From: a virus
Reading direction: 5' to 3' (one strand)
DNA length: 64,000 bases
Virus record (IMG/VR): IMGVR_UViG_3300034019_000517
Span: 1-64,000 of that record
Shown: positions 41,629 through 51,644 of the stretch, piece by piece
How positions within the stretch are numbered: the stretch's first letter is position 1
Layout: each line of letters begins with the position of its first letter
Notes under the pieces: generated by a model
Told to the model about the DNA's origin: nothing
What the model saw: the letters and a program-made list of their open reading frames with translations, nothing else
Databases searched by the model: none
Position numbers and translations under genes: made by a program

Positions 41629-44142
41629 TTATTGGGGCTTTAAAGAGTAGTAACGTAAAGACGCTTGTTCTTCTGCAAATTTAGTAGCTTTTTCTGATTC
41701 TACACCAGATTCCATCAATTGCTTTTTAACTTGCTGATAAGTTTCATGAAATGCTTGAGTAGCTTGTAGTTCTAACACCAGTTGTTCTTGGGAACCTATA
41801 ATTAAAGGTTTTACTTCTTCTTTACCATTTACAACTACGGTTTGTGTTAAATAAGGTTCTCCATTGCTATCAACTACTTTCCATGCTTTTTTAGCTCCGG
41901 GCACAGTAGGTTCAGGTACAACCTTTAACATTTGGTTATTATATTTACTTCTAACAGCCATAGTAAAAGGAGCATTAATTGTTTCTAATGGTCTACCTCC
42001 CAATACTTTACCGTATTGATAATTAGCATTAGCTACAACTCCTAAACGATGTTTATCCTGGTCTGTAGAATTCATTAATTCATCTGCTACTACTTTTAAA
42101 TCTGCATTTCCTCTAGGGCCTTTACTAACTCTAAAAGTTTTTACAGGAACTTCTGTAGTACCGGTTTTTCCTTTAGTTCCGTATCCATATACAGTAAGTT
42201 CATATACTGGGTCGCCATTCAAATCTAAAGCATCAGGTACAATTACCATATTAAACCCAGTTGCTAATGTTTCGTCATTAGCTATGTTAAATGGACTCTT
42301 TGTTCCTTCAGTTAATATGTCGTCCAGATCTTCAGCAAGAATGTCTGTAATAGGCATTCCAGTTAATGCATCACTCCATCCTAATCCTTTAGTAGCTGCA
42401 AAATCTAGGGTTACGTTTTTATTCTGTATACCAATTGGTGTAGCTGAAGGGCCTGAATCAGGAGCATGAACTGCTGTTCCTTGATGCGCAATAGGATTTT
42501 GTTCAACATATTTTACTACTTTACGATTTCTATTTTCGTATGCTTGTTCAATTTGAGTTGGAGCCCTATTACCAATTTCTCCATATCCTAGGATTTCAGT
42601 ATTATACAATCCTAAAACTTTTCGTTTGTCCTCTTTACTAGTCAGTCGTCCCATTAAAAGTTGACGTTGTAAGTCACCTAAATGTACATATAAGTTAGAA
42701 CGTTCTTCTTTTTCTCTGGCTGTTAAACTATTTGCTTCATTTTGACCTGCAGGGCCTACATAAATAAAACCATCTGTATCACTTTCACCCCAAAGTTTTG
42801 CTAGCATAAATGCCATAGCTTTAGGACTATTAACATCTTCAATACCATTTTCTTCAAAATGTTTAATTACACTTTGATCTTGTTTACTTAAAGTTGGGTC
42901 TACTTCTTGTTGAAGTGCTTCCATGGTAGCTTTGGTATTATTATAAATAGATTGAGCATTTAAGTGCTCGGCTTTCATTTCTAATAACACATCTTCACTA
43001 TACTTAGGAGTGCCATCTGGGTTTTTAGCTTCAATGGCTGCTTTATAATCTCCTTCGAGTTTTTGTAAGTTTTGAGAAGCTTCAGTCAATACAGTTTGGT
43101 AGTCTTCTAAGTGTTGTGTACTAATATCTACTCCTAGAGAAGGACGTAGTATATTATTTAAACCTTGAGTTATTCTATCTGCTTGTGCTTCGTACTGTAT
43201 CTTTAATTCTTCATTGGTTCTTACTTTAATATCAGAATCATAGTCTTGATATGAACCTTGTTCTGCAGTACCTAGTAGTGCTTGTTCAAAGGGAGAAGCT
43301 ACGTGTTTTCTAGATATTGGATTACCTTTTTTATCTAAATTGTATACTGGGTTTCCTTCTTCATCATATTCAAATATATTTCCCCAGTTTTGTCCAGGCT
43401 TACCTGCTAACATCCATTCCGCTTCTAAAGACCTACGTAGTTCAGTATCTCCTGCAGCTTTTTCTGATAAACTATCATAAATCTTTTGTGCAGATATTCC
43501 AGTAATCATGTTTTTCTTCATGGCAGTTTCAAGTCCATTTAATTGAATGGCTTGTTTTTCTGCAGCACTAAGTCCACTATACCAACTTTGAGTTTCAGGT
43601 TTTATCCGTGCTAATTCTTCTCCTAACCAAGTACGTGTACTGATATAATTAGGAAGTAGTTCTCCATGAAATTGATTGTAGTTTTCAGTAGATGGATCAA
43701 ATTCTGTTCCCTCAAAACCTTTTATTTGTTCTTGAATGAACTGATCTGCTCGTTGTGGGTCCCATTTTGCATCAATAAACAAATCTTTGTTTTTTAGATA
43801 CTCTTGCGCAGCTTGATAATTAGAAGCATAAGCATGCAGAGATCCTCTAGTGAGTTCTTTTTGAGCTTGTTTTTTTAACAACATGGCCTTTGGTAAAGCT
43901 CCCATAGGATCTGACTTAAACATAGGATTAAGTTCAGCTATTTTAGCTTCCATCTCTGCAATCTTTGCATTACGTTTTTCTCTGTCTTGAGGTAAAACTG
44001 GAACATTGTATTGATCAAGAATTTCCTGAGACAGTTGTTCTGCAGCAAGTTCATTTTGTTTGAACTGTTGACCAACTTGAAAAAGTCCTTCTAAAGGAAG
44101 CGGTATGAATCTCGATTCTACTGGTTTATCGTAAACGTTCAT
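41629..44142 (-). CDS. Probable internal/cargo virion protein (837 residues)
   Basis: This protein lies directly upstream of the giant polypeptide, in the slot where crAss-like phages encode a large capsid cargo protein. The N-terminal half is highly helical with coiled-coil character (A-E-M-E-A-K-I-A-E-L near 48-57, L-L-K-K-Q-A-Q-K-E-L, L-E-G-D-Y-K-A-A-I-E-A). The C-terminal half has beta-rich sequence, including V-V-V-N-G-K-E-E-V-K-P-L. No catalytic motif is seen. Its stop is one base before the giant gene's ATG. I infer that it is packaged and ejected with the RNA polymerase; there is no direct evidence. Confidence 0.65.
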   Translation of the reverse strand: MNVYDKPVESRFIPLPLEGLFQVGQQFKQNELAAEQLSQEILDQYNVPVLPQDREKRNAKIAEMEAKIAELNPMFKSDPMGALPKAMLLKKQAQKELTRGSLHAYASNYQAAQEYLKNKDLFIDAKWDPQRADQFIQEQIKGFEGTEFDPSTENYNQFHGELLPNYISTRTWLGEELARIKPETQSWYSGLSAAEKQAIQLNGLETAMKKNMITGISAQKIYDSLSEKAAGDTELRRSLEAEWMLAGKPGQNWGNIFEYDEEGNPVYNLDKKGNPISRKHVASPFEQALLGTAEQGSYQDYDSDIKVRTNEELKIQYEAQADRITQGLNNILRPSLGVDISTQHLEDYQTVLTEASQNLQKLEGDYKAAIEAKNPDGTPKYSEDVLLEMKAEHLNAQSIYNNTKATMEALQQEVDPTLSKQDQSVIKHFEENGIEDVNSPKAMAFMLAKLWGESDTDGFIYVGPAGQNEANSLTAREKEERSNLYVHLGDLQRQLLMGRLTSKEDKRKVLGLYNTEILGYGEIGNRAPTQIEQAYENRNRKVVKYVEQNPIAHQGTAVHAPDSGPSATPIGIQNKNVTLDFAATKGLGWSDALTGMPITDILAEDLDDILTEGTKSPFNIANDETLATGFNMVIVPDALDLNGDPVYELTVYGYGTKGKTGTTEVPVKTFRVSKGPRGNADLKVVADELMNSTDQDKHRLGVVANANYQYGKVLGGRPLETINAPFTMAVRSKYNNQMLKVVPEPTVPGAKKAWKVVDSNGEPYLTQTVVVNGKEEVKPLIIGSQEQLVLELQATQAFHETYQQVKKQLMESGVESEKATKFAEEQASLRYYSLKPQ

Positions 44143-44147
44143 TGTTC

Positions 44148-46307
44148 TTAAATGGTTGAGGCTGAACCACCTTGGTTCTTGTTGTTATATCCTGCTTTTA
44201 ATAACATTTGTAACATTGGGTTATATGAACCATATAGTTGATATAACATGTCCATAGTCATATTTTGACCTTGTTGATGTTGATAGTTTTCAGCTGCTTG
44301 AGTTAAACCTGTTCCTATTATACCACTTTGAACAGCGTCAGTTCTTAATATGTTATCTTGAGCATATCTGTTTTCAGCACGATCTTGTTCTCCCATTTGG
44401 TTTAACATTCCTGCAGCACTCATACGTACACTAGCTCTATGACGTGCATCTTGTTCATATAAACCTTGTAAAGAACTATCATAGTTATTTTGTAACGCAG
44501 CTAACCTATTTACTGTACCACCGCGATTGCCTGGCATATTACTTAACGCGTTTAACATACGTGCACGATTTTCTTTTAAACCGGCTAGTTGTGGGGATAG
44601 GTTATAGTCTAATGCTTTAGACATCTGTTCTTTAGCTAATGCATTTTGTTGATTAGGCATTGCATCATAATAGTCTTTTTTACCAAAGGCACCTACACCA
44701 TTTAATACATTGAATGCAGCACCGACATAAGGCATTGCACCGCCTATACCACCACCAATTTTTGGAGCATTTGCATTGTTACCCATTCCTGCAGAAGCTA
44801 AACCACTTAGTAAAGTCCCAGTATCTCTTTTAGACCCAGGAGTTGTTAGTGGTGCAGTAGTTTTAAATTCAGGAAGTGCAGATTTAGTTGTATTTCCAGA
44901 TAATAAAGGACCTTGTCCTAACATATTATCATTCATAATAAGTCCAGGTTCTTCATTAAAATTATAATAGTTACTTGGACCATAACCATCTGCGTATGGA
45001 GGATCTCCGGGTAAAGTGCCACCACGAATATAGTTAGGTAAACCTCCACCATAATGAGTTGCAGAACCAAATCTATTTTTACCTATTGCAATTTCATCTC
45101 CATTTGGTAGATAACCACCATAACGTTTTTGAAATCTATTTACAGCTTTAGCTAGTTTTTCTTGTTTTACAAGTTCTTGTTCTTGGAACAGCTTATCTAA
45201 CATCATACTGTTAGTCTTTTTTGTTATACTATCTGCTCCTTTATGGTCTTTAAATTTCAAAGATTCTTTATAGAACGTTTTTCCAGTTTTAGGATTTTTT
45301 ACATTATCACTAAATACACGAGCAGTTTGTTGAGATCCTTGTCCAGTAGACATTAAACCTGTTTCTTCACCTTCTACTTCAGCTGAAGCATTCAGAGGAT
45401 GTGTTGGACTACCTTGTGCATTAACTGGAATTCCACCTTCTTCGTGAGAGGGTCCTTGATAGTTTATAAGACCGCCCATTTGTAGTTGTGGAAGGGCTCC
45501 ACCATATTTGAATTGCATTTGCGGATTTATTTCATCTTGTAAAGGTACAGAATTTAGTGAAGCAGGCTGCATTGCTTGTTTAGGGTTTTTATTTAACAAC
45601 GTTGCTCCCATACTAATAGCAGCACCTGCGGCAGCACCCCAAGGACCAAAAGCAGCACCTGCGCCTCCACCTCCTATACCTGCTTGTAATAAGTCTCCAC
45701 CTAATGAAAAAATAGGTAATTGACCTCCGTATTTAAAATTAGGAGCTTTTACTTTTTGTGATTCTGGATAATCCCTATTAATATGCTGCGCTCCAAATAT
45801 AGGATCATATGTTCCTTCTATTTTACCAAGTCCATTCATAAATAATAGTGTATTATTTTGAACATTTTTAGGTATATCTGGAGTTCCTATCTTAGCTTTT
45901 TTTGAAATTAATTTAGCTGGAGCTTTTGGACGTGGTGCACCATATTTAATAGGTTGAGTGGGTTCTGTATATATAGGAATTCCTAAATCATCATAAGGAG
46001 ATTTGTTGGGGTTGCCATAAATAGCTTCTGGAATAGCTAATTGATTTGTTTTAGGATTTCGATAATAATAGGTATCGTTTGGTATTGTAGATGCAACATC
46101 AAACTTTTGCATAAACACCTCATGTGAAGGCAATAGACGCTGATGCCCTAGTGTTGTAAGAAAATCTTTACCATATACATTTTGAGCATGAGGTAATGTA
46201 TTATTAAAATAATGATTATACGCAGCTAAACTATCATTATATGCAATAAGTCTTGGATCATTTTTATCCGTAACGTATATAGGTTTTTTTGGTTTTGGGT
46301 TTGCCAT
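44148..46307 (-). CDS. Probable cargo/ejection protein with Y-G-G-x-L-P repeats and glycine zipper (719 residues)
   Basis: This Gly/Pro/Asn-rich protein contains several copies of a short motif near Y-G-G-x-L-P: K-Y-G-G-Q-L-P near 198, K-Y-G-G-A-L-P near 270, Y-G-G-Y-L-P and Y-G-G-G-L-P farther on. A glycine/alanine-rich hydrophobic stretch at about 206-238 looks like a glycine-zipper membrane-inserting helix. S-H-E-E-G-G-I-P-V ... E-V-E-G-E-E near 285-315 resembles a block seen in other Bacteroidetes phage virion proteins. It sits after the muzzle gene, as the first large cargo protein does in crAss-like phages. A role in DNA ejection across the envelope is inferred. Confidence 0.65.
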   Translation of the reverse strand: MANPKPKKPIYVTDKNDPRLIAYNDSLAAYNHYFNNTLPHAQNVYGKDFLTTLGHQRLLPSHEVFMQKFDVASTIPNDTYYYRNPKTNQLAIPEAIYGNPNKSPYDDLGIPIYTEPTQPIKYGAPRPKAPAKLISKKAKIGTPDIPKNVQNNTLLFMNGLGKIEGTYDPIFGAQHINRDYPESQKVKAPNFKYGGQLPIFSLGGDLLQAGIGGGGAGAAFGPWGAAAGAAISMGATLLNKNPKQAMQPASLNSVPLQDEINPQMQFKYGGALPQLQMGGLINYQGPSHEEGGIPVNAQGSPTHPLNASAEVEGEETGLMSTGQGSQQTARVFSDNVKNPKTGKTFYKESLKFKDHKGADSITKKTNSMMLDKLFQEQELVKQEKLAKAVNRFQKRYGGYLPNGDEIAIGKNRFGSATHYGGGLPNYIRGGTLPGDPPYADGYGPSNYYNFNEEPGLIMNDNMLGQGPLLSGNTTKSALPEFKTTAPLTTPGSKRDTGTLLSGLASAGMGNNANAPKIGGGIGGAMPYVGAAFNVLNGVGAFGKKDYYDAMPNQQNALAKEQMSKALDYNLSPQLAGLKENRARMLNALSNMPGNRGGTVNRLAALQNNYDSSLQGLYEQDARHRASVRMSAAGMLNQMGEQDRAENRYAQDNILRTDAVQSGIIGTGLTQAAENYQHQQGQNMTMDMLYQLYGSYNPMLQMLLKAGYNNKNQGGSASTI

Positions 46308-49300
46308 TATCTTTCAGATATTCTAAACAACACTTTCATATAATGAAGTAGTTGTTTTATGTTAGTATCATTGCTCCAAGTTAACTTAACAAAGAGATGC
46401 TTGTCTCGCATTCTATCTTTAAATGTAGTTGTAGAATCTACATCTACAAAAATATCAGGGTTTGTTACAGTTGGATCAACTATATTTCTAGGAATAGCAC
46501 ATTGCCATTCTCTTTCAACTTGTTTAATGTTGGTACCTTGAACTAAAGTTATCTCTCCAGAGTTTTGATAATTATTCCATACTTGCAATGTAGCAAATTC
46601 TCCTGGAAGATATTGTTGACCTGCAGAGTTAATTCCATGAAACTCAAAAGCTAAGTTATCAAATACTTTAGTTTTTAATGGACTATGATTAACAATACTA
46701 GTTACATAACTATCATAACTTGTTCCATATAAAACTCCGCGTTCTCCTTCGTAGTGAGAGTATATATCTAAGGCATTGTTATTAAAGTTAGCACTAAATA
46801 ACACTGCAGTATTATTCATATACCCAGTAGGTGTAATACTATCGAATGAAATAAAAGCATCCGCCATTTCATCATAGACTAACGTAGTAGTAAGTCCAGG
46901 AGTCAAAACATTGAATAGTACTTCACTGTTTTTATTGTACGACATTGATACTACTCCGTGTGATAGCAATGGGTTATCATTTGTGTATAGACTATCTGGT
47001 AGTTGTAAGAACCAGTCACTAAGGCCCTGGGTATCAGAAATGATTAGGATCCCAGATCCGTTAGTTCTACAGAAATTCTTATTTAGGATATCTAACCAGT
47101 AAATTCCACTATGTCCAGTTACTACTGACCATTGATGCAAAGTCCCACTAGTTGTACTTAAATAACCAAAGGAATCTAAAATTCCCCCAGAGCCTAAATT
47201 CACAGGACCAACGGATGAAGATACTGCAGCTGTAGGATTTACACTAATAAGACCTATTGAACGATCTTGTAAAAAGAATACTTTATCGTTATGAGTAATA
47301 AGTTTATTAATAGGTCCCCAATGTCCGTCTACGTCTAAATAGTTTTCAGATTTAAACAAGGTCCAAGAATCTTTGAGTTCGCCATTTACTTTAACTTCTG
47401 ATGCAAGTATTCGATTATCAAATACTGTAGGGAATGTGTAATCTAAGAAATTAGAAAAGTACCTAGGATGTTTTACAAATACATGTGTAGAAGGATTTAA
47501 GTTAATACTAAATGGATTAACTACACCGTTAATAGGATTAGCTGTATTTGTACCCAAGGCAGTTAAAGTAGCGTATCGATTAACATTTCGTACGTCTAAA
47601 TTATAACGAGTTTCTAATGGAACTAATTGTGCACCCATTAGTGCTTGGTTAGCTGAAGATAAATCAAATACTCGTCCACTGATAGTTTTAACTTGATCAT
47701 ACACACAAATAAACATATCTCCGCCGAATACTTCCGCTTCATACGTATTTGTATTATCATCCACTACAGAATAATGTCCGGTTGATATATACACATTAGA
47801 CGCACGTGCTCCAACTGTGTTTCCGTTATACTGCTGGGATAAACGTCTTGTAACGTTTACTACTAGTTTTCTAGTTAAACTTAAAGACTCATCTGTAGTC
47901 CAACCAGTATTTGCGTTATCAAACTCTACATCATTTAACACACTATGATCAGCATCTAAAAATAAGTTAGGATCAAATACGTGTGAGTTATGTGTATAAA
48001 CTGAATTTTGGTTAGTTTGAGTTTTTACATATAACGTAGTACTGCCAAATCCACGATTACTTGGAGAGACATGTTTATAGTTTATAGATGTACCTAAAAA
48101 TAAATCATAATCAGGATTAGTATAGTTAGATTGTAGTTTTTGGTATTTTTCTATCGTTGTAGTTTGTCCAACAATACTACTTGAGTCATTGAAATCTTCG
48201 TAATAAGTAGGCGTACGATAGTACTTATGTTGCCACCCATGGTCTTCTGATAATGTTCCAGATGAAAATAACGAACTTGCTCCAGTGTCTTTATCATACA
48301 TCACACGTCCTGGGCTAACTGCATATAATGGGGTAATTTGTAATCCTTCAAAATTTACTGTTAATCCCGAAGCTATATAGTCTGGTAAATCAAGTGATTT
48401 AATACGTGGGTGTATAACACGTTTAAATGAAGCTATTCTATCATACTGGCGCCATCCATCATCTACGTCAGAATCGTTTCCTATATCACTCATTAGCCCT
48501 TGGAATAACACAGTAGAATTAGCAAAGTCGCGTTCTACTCTAACTATTGAGTATCCACTAATAAAAGGTTTTATACTATCAGGTATATTGATAGTAAATT
48601 TTATTCCTAATGCTTGTACTATACGCTGTGTAGTGCCATCATTATCAGGATGGAATACTGGAACATCATAATGATCTGGAAATCGTATATCAGCAATCCA
48701 TTTAACTGGATAAGGTCGTCCTATTGTATCATAAAATAAAAGACCAAAACGATATACTTCACCTCTCATATAACTTTTAAGTAAAGCATCGATATAAGGA
48801 TTCTTATAAGATCTCCATAGATCTTGAGTACTATACGTAGTTCCGTTTAGTTCGATAAAATCTAAATCTTTATTCGAAGTAACTACTGAGGCTAAATTAG
48901 TTAATTCTGTGGCTCCATTAGCATCCACTTGAATTTCTCTGGTTATAAACTCAAAAGACACATTAGGTCCTGTGCCTCCAAGAACTCCGTTTATATTAAA
49001 CTTATGTTGTTGAGCACTGTTAGTAGCTCTTGTTAAAACGTCGTTATATGGGTTAATTTTATCTGCAGTGAGTTCATACCCGTTTGTTGATCCATCTTGT
49101 CTATATCTATAACAATGAGCATCATAATCTAAGTCTTCTAGTTTATCAAATACATTTCCTACTAGTAAACGATTATCTTTAATAGTTATAGTTTTAGCAT
49201 GGAGTAGCATGCTTTTAAATTCTAAGAATTCTTCCAGGCTGTATTCAAAAGCTAAATCAGAGTTACTACCGTATGTATATGTAAAAAATGAATTTCCATT

Positions 49301-50407
49301 TAGTACTTCAGTTACTACGCTGGTTATAGTCGGAGAATCAGTGACTACTGAATACTTAACTACAACAACTTCTATTTGATCATAATCAGTTTCTGGGAGA
49401 TTGATGAGAATTGAAATGCTTTTAGTAGTAGTTTGATTTAAAGTACCAGAACTATATGACTCCCAATCATTATCTAAGCTACTAGTATAAATAGGAACTG
49501 CAATACTTAAGGGTGCAAATTCTGTACTGGCGCCGTTTAGTTTTTTAAGACGATAAGTTACTGCATAACGACCGGCCGTTAAAGTACCACCAGTGTTTAA
49601 AATAGATGTAATTTCTGCAGGAACTAATGTTATAGATGGTTGAATATTTAGTGTATCTGTAAACGTAGTAGTTGATTTAATATTCAACGTACGTAAAGGA
49701 TTGTTATTATCTGTGAAATAAATCTTTTGAATATCTGCAGTTTCGTATCTACCTAATATTTCTACTACGGGTTTAGACAATGTAATAGATATATCAGAAT
49801 GTCGCAGTAAGTTCAAAGTTGGGGTCCCATTAGGTAAATAGTCTAAGGTCCAAATCTGAGTTGTTCCAGAAGTTTCGTGTTGAGTAAATACAACAAGTGT
49901 ATTTCGTATTAAACCTGAATTCATGTACACAGGGCCCTCGGTAAGAGAAGGGGCATATTCAGTTATTGAAAAGCCTGCATCAATTACAAGAGTAATTACA
50001 TGCGAATTTATATCATTAACAAATAGAATTACATCGTTTTCGGATGCCTGTGTACTAATTCCAGGAACCAGGTTACTTATATATGTTGCAAGTCCTTTAT
50101 AAAACTCATCTCTATCAGTGGCTGGGTTTACATAAGTTCCAGAAAATGGAACTCCGTCTAGTGTAATAGTGATGTTAGAAATTGCTGGCAATAGAGTAGG
50201 GCTTAATAGCGTCGCTTTTATGACGTTACTAACCCCTGTGATACTTGCAAGTAACTTAGTACCTTGGATGTTTGTTAAAGCACCAAACGCAAGTCCTGTT
50301 TGGTCTAACAGTCTTACGTTTTGCGCATCGTAGTAAGTTTCGTCATTTACAGAAGAGGTCCGTAAATTTCTATTTAGTCCTTTTAAAAAGGTTTTGAGTA
50401 ATTCCAT
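46307..50407 (-). CDS. Muzzle / tail stabilisation protein (1,366 residues)
   Basis: This beta-rich protein begins L-L-K-T-F-L-K-G-L-N-R-N-L, followed by Y-Y-D-A-Q-N-V-R-L and G-A-L-T-N-I-Q-G-T-K. This opening (few charged residues, N-x-D/N-L, then A-x-N-V-R-L) is typical of the tail stabilisation or muzzle protein of crAss-like phages and P22-like tails. It should form the distal tube that plugs or extends the short tail, possibly with a beta-propeller-like body. Length matches the family. It shares one base with the ring-type gene upstream and with the cargo gene downstream. Confidence 0.8.
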   Translation of the reverse strand: MELLKTFLKGLNRNLRTSSVNDETYYDAQNVRLLDQTGLAFGALTNIQGTKLLASITGVSNVIKATLLSPTLLPAISNITITLDGVPFSGTYVNPATDRDEFYKGLATYISNLVPGISTQASENDVILFVNDINSHVITLVIDAGFSITEYAPSLTEGPVYMNSGLIRNTLVVFTQHETSGTTQIWTLDYLPNGTPTLNLLRHSDISITLSKPVVEILGRYETADIQKIYFTDNNNPLRTLNIKSTTTFTDTLNIQPSITLVPAEITSILNTGGTLTAGRYAVTYRLKKLNGASTEFAPLSIAVPIYTSSLDNDWESYSSGTLNQTTTKSISILINLPETDYDQIEVVVVKYSVVTDSPTITSVVTEVLNGNSFFTYTYGSNSDLAFEYSLEEFLEFKSMLLHAKTITIKDNRLLVGNVFDKLEDLDYDAHCYRYRQDGSTNGYELTADKINPYNDVLTRATNSAQQHKFNINGVLGGTGPNVSFEFITREIQVDANGATELTNLASVVTSNKDLDFIELNGTTYSTQDLWRSYKNPYIDALLKSYMRGEVYRFGLLFYDTIGRPYPVKWIADIRFPDHYDVPVFHPDNDGTTQRIVQALGIKFTINIPDSIKPFISGYSIVRVERDFANSTVLFQGLMSDIGNDSDVDDGWRQYDRIASFKRVIHPRIKSLDLPDYIASGLTVNFEGLQITPLYAVSPGRVMYDKDTGASSLFSSGTLSEDHGWQHKYYRTPTYYEDFNDSSSIVGQTTTIEKYQKLQSNYTNPDYDLFLGTSINYKHVSPSNRGFGSTTLYVKTQTNQNSVYTHNSHVFDPNLFLDADHSVLNDVEFDNANTGWTTDESLSLTRKLVVNVTRRLSQQYNGNTVGARASNVYISTGHYSVVDDNTNTYEAEVFGGDMFICVYDQVKTISGRVFDLSSANQALMGAQLVPLETRYNLDVRNVNRYATLTALGTNTANPINGVVNPFSINLNPSTHVFVKHPRYFSNFLDYTFPTVFDNRILASEVKVNGELKDSWTLFKSENYLDVDGHWGPINKLITHNDKVFFLQDRSIGLISVNPTAAVSSSVGPVNLGSGGILDSFGYLSTTSGTLHQWSVVTGHSGIYWLDILNKNFCRTNGSGILIISDTQGLSDWFLQLPDSLYTNDNPLLSHGVVSMSYNKNSEVLFNVLTPGLTTTLVYDEMADAFISFDSITPTGYMNNTAVLFSANFNNNALDIYSHYEGERGVLYGTSYDSYVTSIVNHSPLKTKVFDNLAFEFHGINSAGQQYLPGEFATLQVWNNYQNSGEITLVQGTNIKQVEREWQCAIPRNIVDPTVTNPDIFVDVDSTTTFKDRMRDKHLFVKLTWSNDTNIKQLLHYMKVLFRISER

Positions 50408-51171
50408 TATGAAGAATTTCTAGCATTTGGAGTTATAAAACTTTCAAATGCGCTATTGTGTGCATTTGGATTGGGCCTTAGTCGTACCCACATACGTTTA
50501 ATGCTTTCCATTTTATCATAGCTAGGCATTTGAGCCATACCACGTGCACGTCTTGAAAACTGTTCCCATTGAGATTCTGAATCTCTATAAAACTGTTCAG
50601 GTGCGCGTTGTGATCTCCACTCAATTCTATCTAGCATCATTTGAACGTATGCAGTTAAAGCCTGGAGATATTCAGTTCTATTAGGTATCATAGGATATCC
50701 TTCTTTATCAACACGTACTTTAGAGTAGCTTATAGTCAATTCTCCAGAGGGTAAATTAGTATGTAAGTACCCGTTACTAACAATATAGCTATACGGAAAA
50801 GCTGAACTATTTACTCCTGTTCCTATCATAGGAAAGGTGTCGTCAGTTACTTCTTCATTTAAAACAGTATTAGTATCTGATTCTGTTTGAGCATTGTAAG
50901 AGGGCCCATGGGTCCCAGTAGAATACAACAACGGAATGTCATTATACTTAATCCCATTAATGTATCTAAAGTCACATGGAAGTTTTGCTTTATGATTTTC
51001 TACAGTTAGAACTTCATTATACACTTGTTCTAATGATGCGCCGGCACCAATTAGGTCCATGGCTTCGGCAATCCATTCAATAACATCCCATACAGGAAGT
51101 TCTTTTTTGTGCGGATAATCTCTGTAGAGCTTTTCAACTATGTAAAAAGAAGATATGAAGTCGTATATCAT
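50407..51171 (-). CDS. crAss-like ring/adaptor protein (254 residues)
   Basis: This helical protein begins M-I-Y-D-F-I-S-S-F-Y-I-V-E-K-L-Y-R-D-Y, followed by V-W-D-V-I-E-W-I-A-E-A-M-D-L-I-G-A. This pattern of a first helix, tryptophan-rich second helix and later beta part (D-F-R-Y-I-N-G-I-K-Y-N) is that of ring proteins stacked between portal and muzzle in crAss-like virions. It lies directly before the muzzle gene, as expected. The exact ring number is not assigned. Confidence 0.65.
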   Translation of the reverse strand: MIYDFISSFYIVEKLYRDYPHKKELPVWDVIEWIAEAMDLIGAGASLEQVYNEVLTVENHKAKLPCDFRYINGIKYNDIPLLYSTGTHGPSYNAQTESDTNTVLNEEVTDDTFPMIGTGVNSSAFPYSYIVSNGYLHTNLPSGELTISYSKVRVDKEGYPMIPNRTEYLQALTAYVQMMLDRIEWRSQRAPEQFYRDSESQWEQFSRRARGMAQMPSYDKMESIKRMWVRLRPNPNAHNSAFESFITPNARNSS

Positions 51172-51644
51172 TATATAAAATAGTCAACTCGTGATGTAGG
51201 GTCTTTTAATAAAGTAGTTAAAAAGCGTGCATATTGTCGAGCAACTCTAAATCTGTATTGGCTTTTATTTTTAACAATTGCTTTGCTTTTATCCCAGTAA
51301 AAATGGTAAGCAAAGCCATTAGTATGTTGGTTTAAATGGAAAATTCGTTTTCCTTTTTGTTTAGTTAAGTGCCAGTCTACTCTAAGACTGTTTTTGTTTT
51401 TCAGTTGTATTTTACGTTTTTTAACACGTATTAAACCACAACGATGAGGTAAAGCTAACGTACCTGAGTTTTTAATAACGAACTCTTCTAATAGAAGTTC
51501 ATTTAACCGGCTATTAACTTTTACGTAAGTTTGATAAGAATGTAACGTAAGATTCTTTTCCAGGATCATTTTCTTATAATCTGGATAAAAGTTTCTTAGA
51601 GTCACGGCTCCTTTAACTATACCTTTTCCTCTTCTAATTATCAT
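51171..51644 (-). CDS. crAss-type conserved protein between ring genes (157 residues)
   Basis: This is a basic protein. Landmarks are L-P-H-R-C-G-L-I-R-V-K-K-R-K, then R-V-D-W-H-L-T-K and H-T-N-G-F-A-Y-H-F-Y-W-D-K. The blocks D-W-x-x-T-K and H-x-N-G-x-x-Y-x-x-Y-W-D-K resemble a protein conserved beside ring genes in crAss-like phages. I choose the ATG at 51644, overlapping the previous stop by 11 bases. A longer frame from 51677 (168 residues) is possible but would overlap by 44. Its virion role is unknown. Confidence 0.6.
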   Translation of the reverse strand: MIIRRGKGIVKGAVTLRNFYPDYKKMILEKNLTLHSYQTYVKVNSRLNELLLEEFVIKNSGTLALPHRCGLIRVKKRKIQLKNKNSLRVDWHLTKQKGKRIFHLNQHTNGFAYHFYWDKSKAIVKNKSQYRFRVARQYARFLTTLLKDPTSRVDYFI

